A DNA stretch of 35,942 bases from Candidatus Competibacteraceae bacterium (GTDB taxonomy: Bacteria > Pseudomonadota > Gammaproteobacteria > Competibacterales > Competibacteraceae). This document shows positions 1-9,280 of this stretch, piece after piece. The position numbers and the translations under genes were made by a program. The stretch lies in the NCBI GenBank assembly GCA_003989065.1, contig RXIW01000037.1, positions 1 to 35,942 on the forward strand, read 5' to 3'. The notes below the pieces were generated by a model. It had not been told where the DNA came from. It searched no databases and was given only the letters and a program-made list of their open reading frames with translations. The first letter of the stretch is position 1, and every line of letters starts with the position of its first letter.

Positions 1-261
<261 letters not shown>

Positions 262-304
262 CTGTGATCCACCGCCGTACCGGGCCAAACGTGAGGAACC
301 GTCC

Positions 305-1777
305 ATGACCATGAACCGCCAAGAATCCGAAAAACTGATTCAAGAAGTGCTGGAAGTCTATCCAGAAGAGACTGGCAAGCAACGCGCCAAGCACTTGATG
401 GCCAATGATCCCACCCTGGAAAAATCCAACAAGTGCATCGTTGCCAACAAGAAGGCGCTGCCTGGGGTGATGACCGCGCGCGGCTGCGCCTACGCCGGTG
501 CCAAGGGCGTGGTGTGGGGTCCGGTCAAGGACGTGCTGAACATTTCGCACGGCCCGGTCGGCTGCGGCCAGTTCTCCCGCGCCGGTCGCCGCAACTATGT
601 GACTGGCTATAGCGGTGTCAACATCTTCAACGACATGAACATCACTTCCGATTTTCAGGAAAAGGATGTGGTGTTCGGCGGTGACAAGAAGCTGGCCAAG
701 ATTATCACCGAGTTGAATGGCCTGTTTCCGTTGGCCAAGGGCATCACGATCCAATCCGAGTGCCCGATTGGCCTGATCGGTGACGACATCGAAGCGGTAG
801 CCAAGAAATCCACCAAGGAAATCGGCAAGGTTGTGGTGCCGGTGCGTTGTGAAGGGTTCCGCGGCGTTTCCCAGTCCCTGGGCCACCACGTCGCCAACGA
901 CTCGCTGCGTGACTGGGTGCTGCATAATCGTGACGATCAGGACAGCTTCGAATCCACCCCCTACGATGTCTGCATCACCGGCGACTACAACATCGGCGGC
1001 GACGCCTGGAGTTCGCGGGTACTGTTGGAAGAGATGGGTCTGCGGGTGATCGCGCAGTGGTCGGGCGACGGCTCGATTCCCGAAATGGAATCCACCCGCC
1101 ATGCCAAGCTGAATCTGCTGCACTGCTACCGGTCGATGAACTACATCAGCCGGCATCTGGAAGAGAAGTATGGGATTCCGTGGATGGAGTTCAACTTCTT
1201 CGGCCCGACTAAGATCGCCGAGTCGCTGCGCGAGATCGCCGCCCGCTTCGACAGCAAGATCCAGGAAAACGCCGAGCGGATCATTGCCCAGCGTCAGCCA
1301 GTCATGGACGCCATCATTGCCAAATATCGGCCTCGGCTGGAAGGCAAGCGAGTGCTGCTGTTCGTCGGTGGCTTGCGTCCTCGCCACATCATCGGCGCCT
1401 ACGAAGATCTGGGTATGGAAGTGATCGGTGCGGGTTACGAGTTCGCGCACAACGATGACTACGACCGTACCTTCAAGGAATTGCAGGATGGCGCGCTGAT
1501 CTACGACGACGCCACCAGCTTCGAGCTGGAATCCTTCGTCGAGCACCTAAAGCCCGATCTGATCGGTTCTGGCATCAAAGAGAAGTACGTTTTCCACAAG
1601 ATGGGGATTCCCTTCCGGCAGCTGCACTCCTGGGATTATTCCGGTCCTTACCACGGCTATGACGGCTTCGCCATTTTCGCCCGCGATATGGACATGACCA
1701 TCAACAATCCCTGCTGGAGCAAGATCAAGGCTCCGTGGCAGCAGAAGGCTAGCGAGGAGATGCAGGCAGCCGCCTGA
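305..1777 (+). CDS. nifD: Nitrogenase molybdenum-iron protein alpha chain NifD
   Basis: This is the alpha subunit of the alpha2-beta2 MoFe protein, which reduces N2 at FeMo-co in the cytoplasm. The 490 residues match the usual length. P-cluster cysteines are visible at C61 (RGCAYAG), C87 (GPVGCGQ) and C153 ([11 protein letters not shown]). The FeMo-co ligands are C274 ([10 protein letters not shown]) and H441 ([15 protein letters not shown]), and the proton-relay type H195 lies in SLGHH. These correspond to the Azotobacter ligands. A second in-frame ATG lies two codons in; I kept the first, which follows a GTGAGGAA ribosome-binding sequence. It sits between nifH and nifK, and no lesion is visible. 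Confidence 0.99.
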   Translation: MTMNRQESEKLIQEVLEVYPEETGKQRAKHLMANDPTLEKSNKCIVANKKALPGVMTARGCAYAGAKGVVWGPVKDVLNISHGPVGCGQFSRAGRRNYVTGYSGVNIFNDMNITSDFQEKDVVFGGDKKLAKIITELNGLFPLAKGITIQSECPIGLIGDDIEAVAKKSTKEIGKVVVPVRCEGFRGVSQSLGHHVANDSLRDWVLHNRDDQDSFESTPYDVCITGDYNIGGDAWSSRVLLEEMGLRVIAQWSGDGSIPEMESTRHAKLNLLHCYRSMNYISRHLEEKYGIPWMEFNFFGPTKIAESLREIAARFDSKIQENAERIIAQRQPVMDAIIAKYRPRLEGKRVLLFVGGLRPRHIIGAYEDLGMEVIGAGYEFAHNDDYDRTFKELQDGALIYDDATSFELESFVEHLKPDLIGSGIKEKYVFHKMGIPFRQLHSWDYSGPYHGYDGFAIFARDMDMTINNPCWSKIKAPWQQKASEEMQAAA

Positions 1778-1790
1778 GTCGATCCTCTAC

Positions 1791-1823
1791 GGTTGGATCG
1801 GCACAACATGGCCGATCCAATCC
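1791..1823 (+). other. Stem-loop in the nifD-nifK spacer
   Basis: An inverted repeat has a left arm at 1791-1802 (GGTTGGATCGGC) and a right arm at 1811-1822/1823, separated by the 8-nt loop ACAACATG. Ten base pairs are perfect, with a G-U and a further G-C pair extending the stem. No T-run follows, so it is unlikely to be a simple intrinsic terminator. A hairpin here could tune relative nifD and nifK output or protect the 3' end of a processed nifHD mRNA. That role is inference. Confidence 0.6.
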
Positions 1824-1910
1824 ACCGGAATGCAATACCTGCGGTAACGGCCCCAGCGCCGACCCCTGAATGATGCCCGGCTCCAGCCAGCCGGAAGAGG
1901 TAATGAAGTC

Positions 1911-3476
1911 ATGCAAGACGCCGACGCCATCAAACCTGGTTATCCGCTTTTTACTGGCGATGACTATCAACAGGCTTTCGAACGTAAGCACGTTTTCGAA
2001 GAAAGAGTGCCCAAGGAAAAGCTGGAAGAAGTATTCCACTGGACCACGACGGAAGAATACAAGCAACTCAACTTCAAGCGCGAAGCACTGACCATCAACC
2101 CAGCCAAGGCGTGTCAGCCGCTCGGGGCGGTGCTGTGCGCGCTGGGTTTCTACAAGACGCTACCCTATGTGCACGGTTCGCAGGGTTGCGTGGCCTATTT
2201 CCGCACCTACTTCAACCGCCACTTCCGCGAACCGGTCGCGGCGGTGTCCGACTCGATGACCGAAGACGCGGCAGTGTTCGGCGGTCAGAAGAACATGTTC
2301 GAAGGGTTGGAGAACTCGCTGACCCTCTACAAGCCGGAGATGATGGCGGTTTCCACCACCTGCATGGCCGAGGTCATCGGTGACGACCTCAACGCCTTCA
2401 TCGCCAACGCCAAGAAGGACGGTCGGGTTCCGGTGGAATTCCCCACCCCCTTTGCCCATACCCCCAGCTTCGTCGGCAGCCATACCACCGGCTGGGACAA
2501 CATGGAAGAGGGGATTCTGCGCTATTTCACCCAGCATGAGATGGAAGGCAAGGTCGTCGGTAGCAACGGCAAGCTCAACATCGTCCCCGGTTTCGAAACC
2601 TATCTCGGCAATTTCCGGGTCATCAAGCGGATGTTGACGGAGATGGGGGTCGATTACACCATCCTGTCCGATCCCGAGGAAGTGCTGGATATTCCAACTG
2701 ATGGCGAATTCCGCATGTATGCGGGCGGCACCCGGATCGAAGAGATCAAGGATGCGCCCAACGCCATCGATACCTTGCTGCTGCAACCCGCGCAGCTGGC
2801 CAAGACCAAGAAGTTCGTGCAGGAAGTCTGGAAGCAACCTGTCAGTGCCATCAATATTCCGATGGGTCTGAGCTGGACCGACGAATTCCTGATGAAGGTG
2901 TCGGAACTGACCGGCAAGCCGATTCCTGATTCCTTGACCCAAGAGCGCGGTCGTCTGGTCGACATGATGACCGACTCCCATTCCTGGTTGCATGGCAAGC
3001 GCTTCTCGGTGTTCGGTGATCCCGACTTTGTATCCGGCATTTGCCAGTTCCTGCTGGAGCTGGGTGCGGAACCGGTCCATGTCCTGTGCCACAACGGCAG
3101 CAAGCGCTGGGCCAAGGACATCACCAAGATGCTGAAGGATTCGCCCTACGGCAAAGACGCCGAAGTGTATGTCGGCAAGGATCTCTGGCACCTGCGCTCG
3201 CTGGTGTTCAGCAACAAGCCGGACTTCCTGATCGGTAATTCCTACGGCAAGTTCATCCAGCGCGATACGCTGCACAAGGGTAAGGAATTCGAAGTGCCGC
3301 TGATCCGCCTGGGCTTCCCGCTGTTCGATCGGCATCACCTGCACCGCGATACCACGCTGGGCTACGAGGGGGCGATGTATATCCTCAAGGCGCTGGTGAA
3401 CGCGGTCATGGAGCGGTTGGACGAAGAAACCATGCAGATGGGCGAAACCGATTACGCCTTCGATTTGATCCGCTAA
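1911..3476 (+). CDS. nifK: Nitrogenase molybdenum-iron protein beta chain NifK
   Basis: This is the beta subunit of the MoFe protein. It shares the P-cluster with NifD and docks the NifH dimer. Its 521 residues are typical for the Azotobacter/Klebsiella-type long NifK. The P-cluster cysteines are C68 (PAKACQPLGA), C93 (GSQGCVAYFR) and C151 (STTCMAEVIGDD). The N-terminal extension of about 50 residues and the HFREPVAAVSDSMTEDAAVFGG block are characteristic. The ATG at 1911 follows a GGAAGAGG sequence. The 133-nt gap from nifD contains a stem-loop. nifT starts 75 nt downstream, after a GC-rich stretch that may also fold. Confidence 0.99.
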   Translation: MQDADAIKPGYPLFTGDDYQQAFERKHVFEERVPKEKLEEVFHWTTTEEYKQLNFKREALTINPAKACQPLGAVLCALGFYKTLPYVHGSQGCVAYFRTYFNRHFREPVAAVSDSMTEDAAVFGGQKNMFEGLENSLTLYKPEMMAVSTTCMAEVIGDDLNAFIANAKKDGRVPVEFPTPFAHTPSFVGSHTTGWDNMEEGILRYFTQHEMEGKVVGSNGKLNIVPGFETYLGNFRVIKRMLTEMGVDYTILSDPEEVLDIPTDGEFRMYAGGTRIEEIKDAPNAIDTLLLQPAQLAKTKKFVQEVWKQPVSAINIPMGLSWTDEFLMKVSELTGKPIPDSLTQERGRLVDMMTDSHSWLHGKRFSVFGDPDFVSGICQFLLELGAEPVHVLCHNGSKRWAKDITKMLKDSPYGKDAEVYVGKDLWHLRSLVFSNKPDFLIGNSYGKFIQRDTLHKGKEFEVPLIRLGFPLFDRHHLHRDTTLGYEGAMYILKALVNAVMERLDEETMQMGETDYAFDLIR

Positions 3477-3551
3477 GCGGGAATGAGATCGGGGTCGGGC
3501 CAGGGCAGTGCGCGTGGTCCGGCCCGCTCTCGTACCACGGGAAAACCCACC

Positions 3552-3764
3552 ATGCCTAACGTTATGTTGCGAAACAATGCGGCCGGCCAGCTGGTATTTT
3601 ACGTGACCAAAAAGGATCACGAAGAAACCGTGGTCTCGCTGGAATTCTCCGGCCCCGGTGCCTGGGGTGGAGAAATAGAGTTGTCGGACGGTTCGCGTTA
3701 TTACCTCGAGCCCTTCGATCAGCCGCCTAGACTACCGTTGACCGTCCGAGTGAAGCGGCTATGA
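3552..3764 (+). CDS. nifT: Nitrogen fixation protein NifT (FixU)
   Basis: This is a 70-residue protein of the NifT/FixU family, a small protein found after nifK whose biochemical role is still unclear. The start MPNVMLRNN, the core VTKKDHEETVVSLE, and the end LPLTVRVKRL fit the family. The open frame extends 23 codons upstream. I chose the ATG at 3552 because it begins the conserved sequence and gives the expected length. Its last bases overlap the nifY start codon in an ATGA arrangement, so the two are probably translationally coupled. Confidence 0.93.
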   Translation: MPNVMLRNNAAGQLVFYVTKKDHEETVVSLEFSGPGAWGGEIELSDGSRYYLEPFDQPPRLPLTVRVKRL

Positions 3765-4489
3765 GCGCCGGACAGCAACCGATTCCTGATTGTGTCGCGC
3801 TCCGCATCGGTTTGGCGGCACGACAATTGCCTGATGTCAGTGCGGCCCAATTGATCCGGGTGTTGTTGTCGACCCTGGATGAACCACTGACTGAGGACAA
3901 ACTGGCCGGACTGACCGTCAAGGATTTCAAACTAGCCGCAGACGGCTTCTTGAGCGGAATCGACGGACCCATTTTGCGACAGGCACTTGCGGTCTTGAAA
4001 GGCGAGGATGAGAACGGCGCTGTGGATGTGATTCCTGAAGCTCAAGCCTATCACGAAGGCGACATGCCGAATTCCATCCGGATTGCGTGCGCTTCGAATC
4101 ATAGCGCGATGCTGGATGGCCACTTCGGTTCCTGCAGCCGTTTTCTGATCTATCAGGTTTCGGTGACTGAAACGCGCCTCATTGCGGTGCGTCCGGGGCC
4201 GGCTGTGGTGCGTCTTTCCGTGGATCACAGCGCGGAACGGGTGGCTCTGATCGACGATTGCGATTTGCTGTTTGTGTTGTCCATCGGCGGTCCTGCCGCC
4301 GCCCGGGTCGTGAACAGCGGCGTCCATCCGCTCAAGCGGCCCCAGGCTGAAGAGATCAGCGTGGTGCTGGCTGAATTGCAACAGGTGCTGGCGGGCGATC
4401 CGCCGCCCTGGTTGGCCCGAATCATCGGTCGCACGCCAGCGTTGTCGGCGGGCGACTCGCTGCAAACCGAATCAGGAGAGTCGCCATGA
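3761..4489 (+). CDS. nifY: NifY, nitrogenase/FeMo-co-binding accessory protein
   Basis: A 242-residue protein. Its second half (about residues 105-215, from SIRIACASNHSAMLDGHFGSCSRFLIYQV) is a dinitrogenase iron-molybdenum cofactor domain shared with NifX and the C-domain of NifB. The first 100 residues form the extra N-terminal domain seen in NifY and NafY. These proteins bind apo-MoFe protein or FeMo-co during maturation. The position directly after nifT, with 4-nt ATGA overlaps at both ends, matches gammaproteobacterial nif operons. NafY would be a reasonable alternative name; the gene order favours NifY. Confidence 0.9.
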   Translation: MSAGQQPIPDCVALRIGLAARQLPDVSAAQLIRVLLSTLDEPLTEDKLAGLTVKDFKLAADGFLSGIDGPILRQALAVLKGEDENGAVDVIPEAQAYHEGDMPNSIRIACASNHSAMLDGHFGSCSRFLIYQVSVTETRLIAVRPGPAVVRLSVDHSAERVALIDDCDLLFVLSIGGPAAARVVNSGVHPLKRPQAEEISVVLAELQQVLAGDPPPWLARIIGRTPALSAGDSLQTESGESP

Positions 4490-4761
4490 TCACCCCACGC
4501 CAACTTAGCGATATCGCCCAGTGGGCGGAGACCCAGGGAGTGGATTACGCGTCTCTGAGCCGGTTGCGGCAGGTGTACCCCAGCCTGTATTTCACCCAAT
4601 GCCTGGACGACGACATCAACAATGTCGAGCCGGTGCTGCGGGGTGCGAGCGTCAATCTTTATCTGGTGGACAGCCGGCAGCATTGCCTGCAGCTGACCGA
4701 AGATCCGCAAGTGGCCACTGGCGTGGTGCTCGCCGTCGCCACCGAATGCGCGAATTCCTGA
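4486..4761 (+). CDS. Small nif-associated protein, DUF6129-like
   Basis: A 91-residue soluble protein with no signal peptide, membrane segment or metal-binding cysteine pair. It has two separated cysteines (in TQCLDD and HCLQL). The start overlaps the nifY stop as ATGA, which implies translational coupling. I recall similar small proteins, annotated DUF6129, just after nifY in gammaproteobacterial nif clusters, but cannot confirm the family without a search. No function is known to me. Its placement suggests a minor part in MoFe maturation or in nifF/nifE context. Confidence 0.75.
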   Translation: MITPRQLSDIAQWAETQGVDYASLSRLRQVYPSLYFTQCLDDDINNVEPVLRGASVNLYLVDSRQHCLQLTEDPQVATGVVLAVATECANS

Positions 4762-4796
4762 CCGAATCCCTTTTCCATTCAAACGAGGTAGTCATC

Positions 4797-5318
4797 ATGG
4801 CCAAGATTGGTTTGTTTTACGCCACCGACACTGGCAACACCCGCAAGGTCGCCAAGATGATCAAGAAGCAGTTTGGCGAGGGCGACATCGAGCTGTTCAA
4901 CGTCAAGGGCGCTACGGCGGAAAACCTGACGTCGTGCGAGACCTTGATCTTCGGCACGCCGACCCTGGGCGACGGCGAGCTGCCGGACACCCTGACCGAA
5001 TTTTTGCCGACGCTGGAAAGCGTGGACCTGAGCGGCAAGACCATCGCTCTGTACGGCTTGGGCGACCAGGTCGGCTATCCGGACGAGTTCGTCGATGCGC
5101 TGGGGATTCTGTACAAGAAGCTCAAGAAGATGGGCGCGACGCTGATCGGCAGCTGGTCGGGAGAGGGTTACGAATTCAACAAGTCCAAGGCTTTCCGCGA
5201 TGGCGAATTCGTCGGCTTGGTGCTCGATCTGGACAACCAGGCCGATTTGACCGAAGAGCGCCTGGGAAGCTGGCTCGAACAGGTCAAGCCTGTTTTGTTG
5301 GGCGCAGCGGTCGCCTGA
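4797..5318 (+). CDS. nifF: Nitrogenase-type flavodoxin NifF
   Basis: A long-chain flavodoxin of 173 residues that carries electrons on FMN, by family role to NifH. The FMN phosphate loop is at the start (GLFYATDTGNTRKVA). The isoalloxazine-contact loops follow (FGTPTLGDGELPD and YGLGDQVGYPDEF), and the long-chain insertion SWSGEGYEFNKSKAF is present. The open frame reaches about 90 codons upstream, inside the preceding gene. The ATG at 4797, preceded by AACGAGG, begins the conserved fold and gives the usual length. It is carried inside the nif run between the DUF6129-like gene and nifE. A terminator-like hairpin follows the gene. Confidence 0.95.
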   Translation: MAKIGLFYATDTGNTRKVAKMIKKQFGEGDIELFNVKGATAENLTSCETLIFGTPTLGDGELPDTLTEFLPTLESVDLSGKTIALYGLGDQVGYPDEFVDALGILYKKLKKMGATLIGSWSGEGYEFNKSKAFRDGEFVGLVLDLDNQADLTEERLGSWLEQVKPVLLGAAVA

Positions 5319-5369
5319 TCGAGGACGTCTGTCGCGATCCGCCGTTTGAAGCTCGACCGGGTTTCGGCG

Positions 5370-5407
5370 GCGGTGGATTGCCCTGCAGTCCCTCCACCGC
5401 ATTTTTT
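5370..5407 (+). terminator. Rho-independent terminator after nifF
   Basis: Arms GCGGTGGA (5370-5377) and TCCACCGC (5393-5400) form an 8-bp GC-rich stem with a 15-nt loop, followed at once by ATTTTTT (5401-5407). This has the form of an intrinsic terminator. It lies 52 nt after the nifF stop and 53 nt before nifE, so it may end the nifHDKTY-nifF message or attenuate it before nifENX. Confidence 0.7.
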
Positions 5408-5459
5408 CGGCCCGCACTCCCGCAGAAGCCGTGGGAACAACGATCAAGGGAACACAGCG

Positions 5460-6857
5460 ATGAAAACCAGCGATCTCGCCGCATTGCTGAACGAACCGGC
5501 TTGCGAGCATAACGCCAAGAGCAAATCCGGCTGCGCTCGGCCCACGCCCGGCGCTACGGCAGGCGGTTGCACCTTCGATGGGGCGCAGATTTCCTTGTTG
5601 CCTATCGCCGACGTCGCCCACATCGTGCATGGTCCCAGCGGTTGCGCCGGTAGTTCCTGGGACAATCGCGGGACTCGCTCCAGCGGTCCGGCCCTGTTCA
5701 AGATCGGCATGACCACCGATTTGAGCGAGCAGGACGTGATCATGGGCCGTGGCGAAAAGCGGCTGTTCCACTCGGTCAAACAAGCCATCGACCGTTATTC
5801 GCCCGCAGCGGTGTTCGTCTACAGCACCTGCGTGACGGCGCTGATCGGCGACGATCTCGAAGCGGTATGCAAAGCAGCGACCCAACGCTGGGGCGTACCA
5901 GTGATTCCGGTCGATGCCGCCGGTTTCTACGGCAACAAGAATTTGGGTAATCGCCTGGCCGGCGAGACCATGCTGAAGTACGTGGTCGGCAGCCGCGAGC
6001 CGGAACCGGCTCCAGTCGATCCCGCCCGTCCCCATCTGCGGGTCCACGACATCAATCTGATTGGCGAATACAACATCGCTGGCGAGATGTGGCACACCCT
6101 GCCGTTGTTCGACGAGCTGGGCCTGCGGGTGCTGTGCTCGCTGTCCGGCGACGCCCGCTTCCGGGAAATCCAGACCATGCACCGCGCCGAAGCGACCATG
6201 GTGGTCTGTTCCCGCGCCATGCTCAATGTCGCCCGCAAACTGCGCGAACGCTACGACATTCCGTGGTTCGAGGGCAGTTTTTACGGCATCCAGGATGTCT
6301 CCAACGCCTTGCGCGATTTCGCCCGTCTACTGAACGATGCCGATCTCAGCGCCCGCACCGAAGCGCTGATCGCCCGCGAGGAAGCCCGCCTGGCCGCCGA
6401 ATTGGCGCCGTGGCGCGAGCGGCTGCGCGGCAAGCGCGCGCTGCTGTACACCGGTGGCGTCAAGTCCTGGTCGATCGTCTCCGCCTTGCAGGATCTGGGT
6501 ATCCAGGTCGTGGCCACCGGCACCAAGAAATCCACCGAGGAAGACAAGGAGCGGATTCGAGAGTTGATGGGCGAAGAGGCCAAGATGATCGAGGATGGCA
6601 ACGCCCGCCAGTTGTTGAACATGGCGCGCGAGTATCACGCCGATATCATGATCGCCGGTGGCCGCAACATGTACACCGCCATCAAGGCCCGCCTGCCGTT
6701 CGTGGACGTGAACCAGGAGCGCGAACACGGTTACGCCGGCTATCAGGGCATGCTGACCCTGGCGCGGCAATTGGCGCGCGCCCTGGAAAATCCGGTTTGG
6801 GAGGCCGTGCGCCGGCCGACGCCGTGGAAGACGCTGCGGGGGGTTGGCCATGGCTGA
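5460..6857 (+). CDS. nifE: FeMo-co scaffold subunit NifE
   Basis: This is the alpha-like subunit of the NifEN scaffold, on which the NifB-cofactor is matured with molybdenum and homocitrate before transfer to apo-MoFe protein. The 465 residues are normal for the family. Cluster-type cysteines correspond to the NifD P-cluster ligands: C37 (AGGCTFDGA), C62 ([14 protein letters not shown]) and C124 ([12 protein letters not shown]). A further cysteine in VVCSRAMLN is at the place of the cofactor ligand. The open frame runs 38 codons further upstream, through the preceding hairpin. The ATG at 5460 ([10 protein letters not shown]), after AAGGGAACACAG, is the natural start. It overlaps nifN by 8 nt. 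Confidence 0.98.
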   Translation: MKTSDLAALLNEPACEHNAKSKSGCARPTPGATAGGCTFDGAQISLLPIADVAHIVHGPSGCAGSSWDNRGTRSSGPALFKIGMTTDLSEQDVIMGRGEKRLFHSVKQAIDRYSPAAVFVYSTCVTALIGDDLEAVCKAATQRWGVPVIPVDAAGFYGNKNLGNRLAGETMLKYVVGSREPEPAPVDPARPHLRVHDINLIGEYNIAGEMWHTLPLFDELGLRVLCSLSGDARFREIQTMHRAEATMVVCSRAMLNVARKLRERYDIPWFEGSFYGIQDVSNALRDFARLLNDADLSARTEALIAREEARLAAELAPWRERLRGKRALLYTGGVKSWSIVSALQDLGIQVVATGTKKSTEEDKERIRELMGEEAKMIEDGNARQLLNMAREYHADIMIAGGRNMYTAIKARLPFVDVNQEREHGYAGYQGMLTLARQLARALENPVWEAVRRPTPWKTLRGVGHG

Positions 6858-8274
6858 AGTTCTCGGTCGCAGCAAGCCGCTGACAGTCAGTCCGCTGAAG
6901 ACCAGCCAGCCGCTGGGCGCCAGCCTGGCGGTGCTCGGCCTCGATCGCGCCATGCCCCTGCTGCACGGCGCGCAAGGCTGCACCGCTTTCGCCAAGGTTT
7001 TCCTGGTTCGCCATTTTCGCGAGCCGATTCCCCTGCAAAGCACCGCGATGGATCAGGTCAGCAGCATCATGGGCGCGGATGAAAATCTGATCATGGCCAT
7101 GAAGACCATCGCCGAAAAGAACCGGCCTGCCGTCATCGGCCTGTTGACCACCGGTCTGTCGGAAGCGCAGGGCACCGATATTCACCGCGTGCTCAAGACC
7201 TTTCGGGAACAGTATCCCGAGCATCACAATGTGCGGATCGTGCCGGTCAATACGCCCGATTTCAGCGGCTGCCTGGAAAGCGGCTTTGCGCTGGCGGTGC
7301 AGGCCATGATCGCCGAATGGACGCCGACGGCCGAGCAGGGCGGGACCTGTCCAGGCCGGCGCGCTCATCAGGTCAATGTCTTGTGCGGTTCGCTGTTGAC
7401 CCCTGGCGATCTGGAAAGCCTGCGCGATCTGATCGAACGCTTTGGGCTGAATCCGGTGTTCATTCCCGATCTGTCGGATTCGCTGGATGGCCATCTCGAA
7501 GCCGAGGATTTTTCGTCGATCACCACTGGCGGCACGCCCGTGACGGCCTTCGCGACCTTGGGCGACGCGGCCGCGACGCTGGTGATCGGCCCATCGCTGT
7601 ATCCCGCCGCCGAACTGCTGGAAAGCCGAACCGGGACGCCGCTGCATCGTTTCGACCACCTGTTCGGGCTGGACGCCAACGATCGCCTGATGATGACGCT
7701 GGCCGGAATTGCCGGTCGCCCGGTGCCGGGTCGTCTGGAGCGGCAGCGGGCGCAACTGCAGGACGCCATGCTCGATTGTCATTTCCTGCTGGGACAGGCC
7801 CGGGTCGCCATTGGCGCCGATCCTGATCTATTGCACGCCTTCAGCGAGCTGCTGGGCGAAGTCGGAGCGGAGATCGTGGCGGCGGTAGCGCCCGCCCGGG
7901 CATCGGTTCTGGCCAGAACCCCCGTACCGCAAGTGCAGGTCGGCGATCTGGAGGATCTGGAGGATCTGGCGCGCCTACAGGGCGCGGAGTTGGTGATCGG
8001 CAGTTCCCATGCGGTCGATGCAGCGGAGCGATTGAAGCTCCCGCTGTTGCGGGCCGGCATGCCCCAGTATGACCGGATCGGCGGTTATCAGCGGACCTGG
8101 ATTGGCTACGACGGTAGTCGGCAACTGCTGTTCGATCTGGCCAACGCGTTGCTCGAACACGCCGAGCACGGCGTCGCTCCCTATCACTCCATCTATTCCC
8201 GCAAGGCTGAATTACGGCAGGAGGCAAACCATGGCGCTCCGCAGGCATTTGCGCATTCTGACCGGTGGCACTAA
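6850..8274 (+). CDS. nifN: FeMo-co scaffold subunit NifN
   Basis: This is the beta-like partner of NifE in the cofactor-maturation scaffold, 474 residues. It begins [20 protein letters not shown], a typical NifN start, and retains the single conserved P-cluster-type cysteine C44 in [18 protein letters not shown]. The motif [16 protein letters not shown] is diagnostic for NifN. A TTG two codons upstream would also be in frame; I chose the ATG at 6850, which overlaps the nifE stop within ATGGCTGA. Its 3' end runs past the start of nifX, a long overlap discussed there. Confidence 0.97.
   Translation: MAEVLGRSKPLTVSPLKTSQPLGASLAVLGLDRAMPLLHGAQGCTAFAKVFLVRHFREPIPLQSTAMDQVSSIMGADENLIMAMKTIAEKNRPAVIGLLTTGLSEAQGTDIHRVLKTFREQYPEHHNVRIVPVNTPDFSGCLESGFALAVQAMIAEWTPTAEQGGTCPGRRAHQVNVLCGSLLTPGDLESLRDLIERFGLNPVFIPDLSDSLDGHLEAEDFSSITTGGTPVTAFATLGDAAATLVIGPSLYPAAELLESRTGTPLHRFDHLFGLDANDRLMMTLAGIAGRPVPGRLERQRAQLQDAMLDCHFLLGQARVAIGADPDLLHAFSELLGEVGAEIVAAVAPARASVLARTPVPQVQVGDLEDLEDLARLQGAELVIGSSHAVDAAERLKLPLLRAGMPQYDRIGGYQRTWIGYDGSRQLLFDLANALLEHAEHGVAPYHSIYSRKAELRQEANHGAPQAFAHSDRWH
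8219..8224 (+). promoter_or_regulatory. Ribosome-binding site of nifX
   Basis: A perfect AGGAGG lies 6 nt before the ATG at 8231, inside the 3' end of nifN. It is the main argument for starting nifX at 8231 rather than at the downstream ATG 8309, which has only GAGGA in front. Confidence 0.65.
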
Positions 8275-8749
8275 GAGCTCTCAGGATACGCAGGACGAGG
8301 AACAGAACATGACTCCCAGCATCAAGGCAGCCTTCGCCACCAGCGATCGCCACAAGATTGACCAGCATTTTGGCACTGCAAACGCCGTTCTCATCTACGC
8401 CGTGACCGCCGAGCAGGCGAGCGTGGTGGAGTTCGCCCAGTTTGGCGATCTCGACCAGGATGGCCACGAAGACAAATTGGCTGCCAAGCTGGCCCTGCTG
8501 CAGGGCTGCGCTGTGGTGTACTGCCAGGCGGTGGGCGGTTCCGCTATCCAGCAATTGCTGGCGGCCGGAATCCAACCCATTCGAGTGGAGGCGGGCACGG
8601 CAATCGCGCCGCTGCTGGCCGAATTGCAGGCCGGACTGGCTGGCGGTCAGGCGCCTGCCTGGCTGAGTCGCGCCATCAATCGTCAGCGACAGGCCGAAAG
8701 TGCCGAGGAGCGCTTTACGATGATGGAAGCGGAAGGCTGGCGGGAGTAA
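8231..8749 (+). CDS. nifX: FeMo-co precursor carrier NifX
   Basis: NifX shuttles the NifB-cofactor and VK-cluster between NifB and NifEN. The dinitrogenase Fe-Mo cofactor domain starts at [18 protein letters not shown]. It continues through [34 protein letters not shown] (given here by its ends: QFGDLDQDG and [11 protein letters not shown]). I start it at ATG 8231 ([10 protein letters not shown]), giving 172 residues, because of the perfect ribosome-binding site and because NifX proteins usually carry about 20 residues before this domain. Starting at 8309 would give 146 residues. The first start makes a 44-nt overlap with nifN in another frame. No DUF269 or DUF683 gene follows, unlike Azotobacter. 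Confidence 0.93.
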   Translation: MALRRHLRILTGGTKSSQDTQDEEQNMTPSIKAAFATSDRHKIDQHFGTANAVLIYAVTAEQASVVEFAQFGDLDQDGHEDKLAAKLALLQGCAVVYCQAVGGSAIQQLLAAGIQPIRVEAGTAIAPLLAELQAGLAGGQAPAWLSRAINRQRQAESAEERFTMMEAEGWRE

Positions 8750-8832
8750 CGACGGACAACGGGTTTTTCCACGGTTCCCGGTCTGGTGATGCCGGCACCG
8801 GGGCTTATATCATTGACGAGAGAGGTAAAAGT

Positions 8833-9144
8833 ATGGGTGCTGAAGTTATCACCGGTATCACGCGAGGCGGCACGGCCTGGACTCCGCTGTTCGTGACCGC
8901 GCTGAACGAGGAAAAATGCATCGGTTGTGGCCGCTGTTTCAAGGTGTGCCCGCGCGATGTGTTGAGCATCGTGCAACGGGCGATCGACGATGTCGATTTC
9001 GATGAAGACGACGAAGACGAGGATGACAGCGACAATTCCTTCATGACGCTTTCCAATCCGATGGATTGCATCGGTTGTGAAGCGTGCTCGCGGGTTTGTC
9101 CGAAGGCGTGCTTTAGCCACGAAGCGTTGCCGCTGGCTGCGTGA
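8833..9144 (+). CDS. fdxB: 2[4Fe-4S] ferredoxin III, nif-specific (FdxB-like)
   Basis: A 103-residue ferredoxin with two complete cluster motifs: C29-x2-C32-x2-C35-x3-C39P and C79-x2-C82-x2-C85-x3-C89P. The cysteines bind two [4Fe-4S] clusters. Between the motifs lies an acidic loop (DFDEDDEDEDDSDN), a trait I recall from the nif-cluster ferredoxin III of Azotobacter and relatives. It probably acts as an electron donor in nitrogen fixation or in cofactor assembly. AGAGGT lies 5 nt before the ATG. It is the last gene of the forward nif run and is followed by a strong hairpin. Confidence 0.92.
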   Translation: MGAEVITGITRGGTAWTPLFVTALNEEKCIGCGRCFKVCPRDVLSIVQRAIDDVDFDEDDEDEDDSDNSFMTLSNPMDCIGCEACSRVCPKACFSHEALPLAA

Positions 9145-9153
9145 TTCCGTTCG

Positions 9154-9201
9154 CTCCGGCACCTGGTTCCATGGCGACAACCATGGAACCAGGTGCCGGA
9201 G
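9154..9201 (+). terminator. Perfect 21-bp hairpin ending the nif run
   Basis: The arm 9154-9174 (starting CTCCGGCACCTGG) is an exact inverted copy of 9181-9201, with a 6-nt loop CGACAA. The structure starts 10 nt after the ferredoxin stop and stands between two convergent genes. The tail (TCGTTTCGG) is not T-rich, so termination may be factor-assisted, or the hairpin may guard mRNA ends for both strands. A copy of a dispersed palindromic repeat is the alternative. Confidence 0.7.
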
Positions 9202-9280
9202 TCGTTTCGGGGAGCCTGGTTCAGAAGCCTGGGCGAACCGTTTCGGCGGCGACAGGTTGAGTGGAAAACGCTCCGGAGTT

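Noticed and set aside
2160..3620. A 486-codon minus-strand frame over nifK
   Set aside because: Lies opposite a fully conserved NifK; composition is typical of antisense frames.
5319..5459. A sigma-54 promoter for nifE
   Set aside because: I looked for GG-N10-GC with flanking consensus in the gap and found no acceptable match; spacings are 8, 9 or 12.
4779..6182. A 467-codon minus-strand frame over nifF and nifE
   Set aside because: Spans two well-supported genes and the intergenic terminator, with no protein family likeness.
8833..9144. The acidic loop in the ferredoxin as a novel insertion
   Set aside because: A similar acidic stretch between the two cluster motifs is known in nif-linked ferredoxin III proteins.
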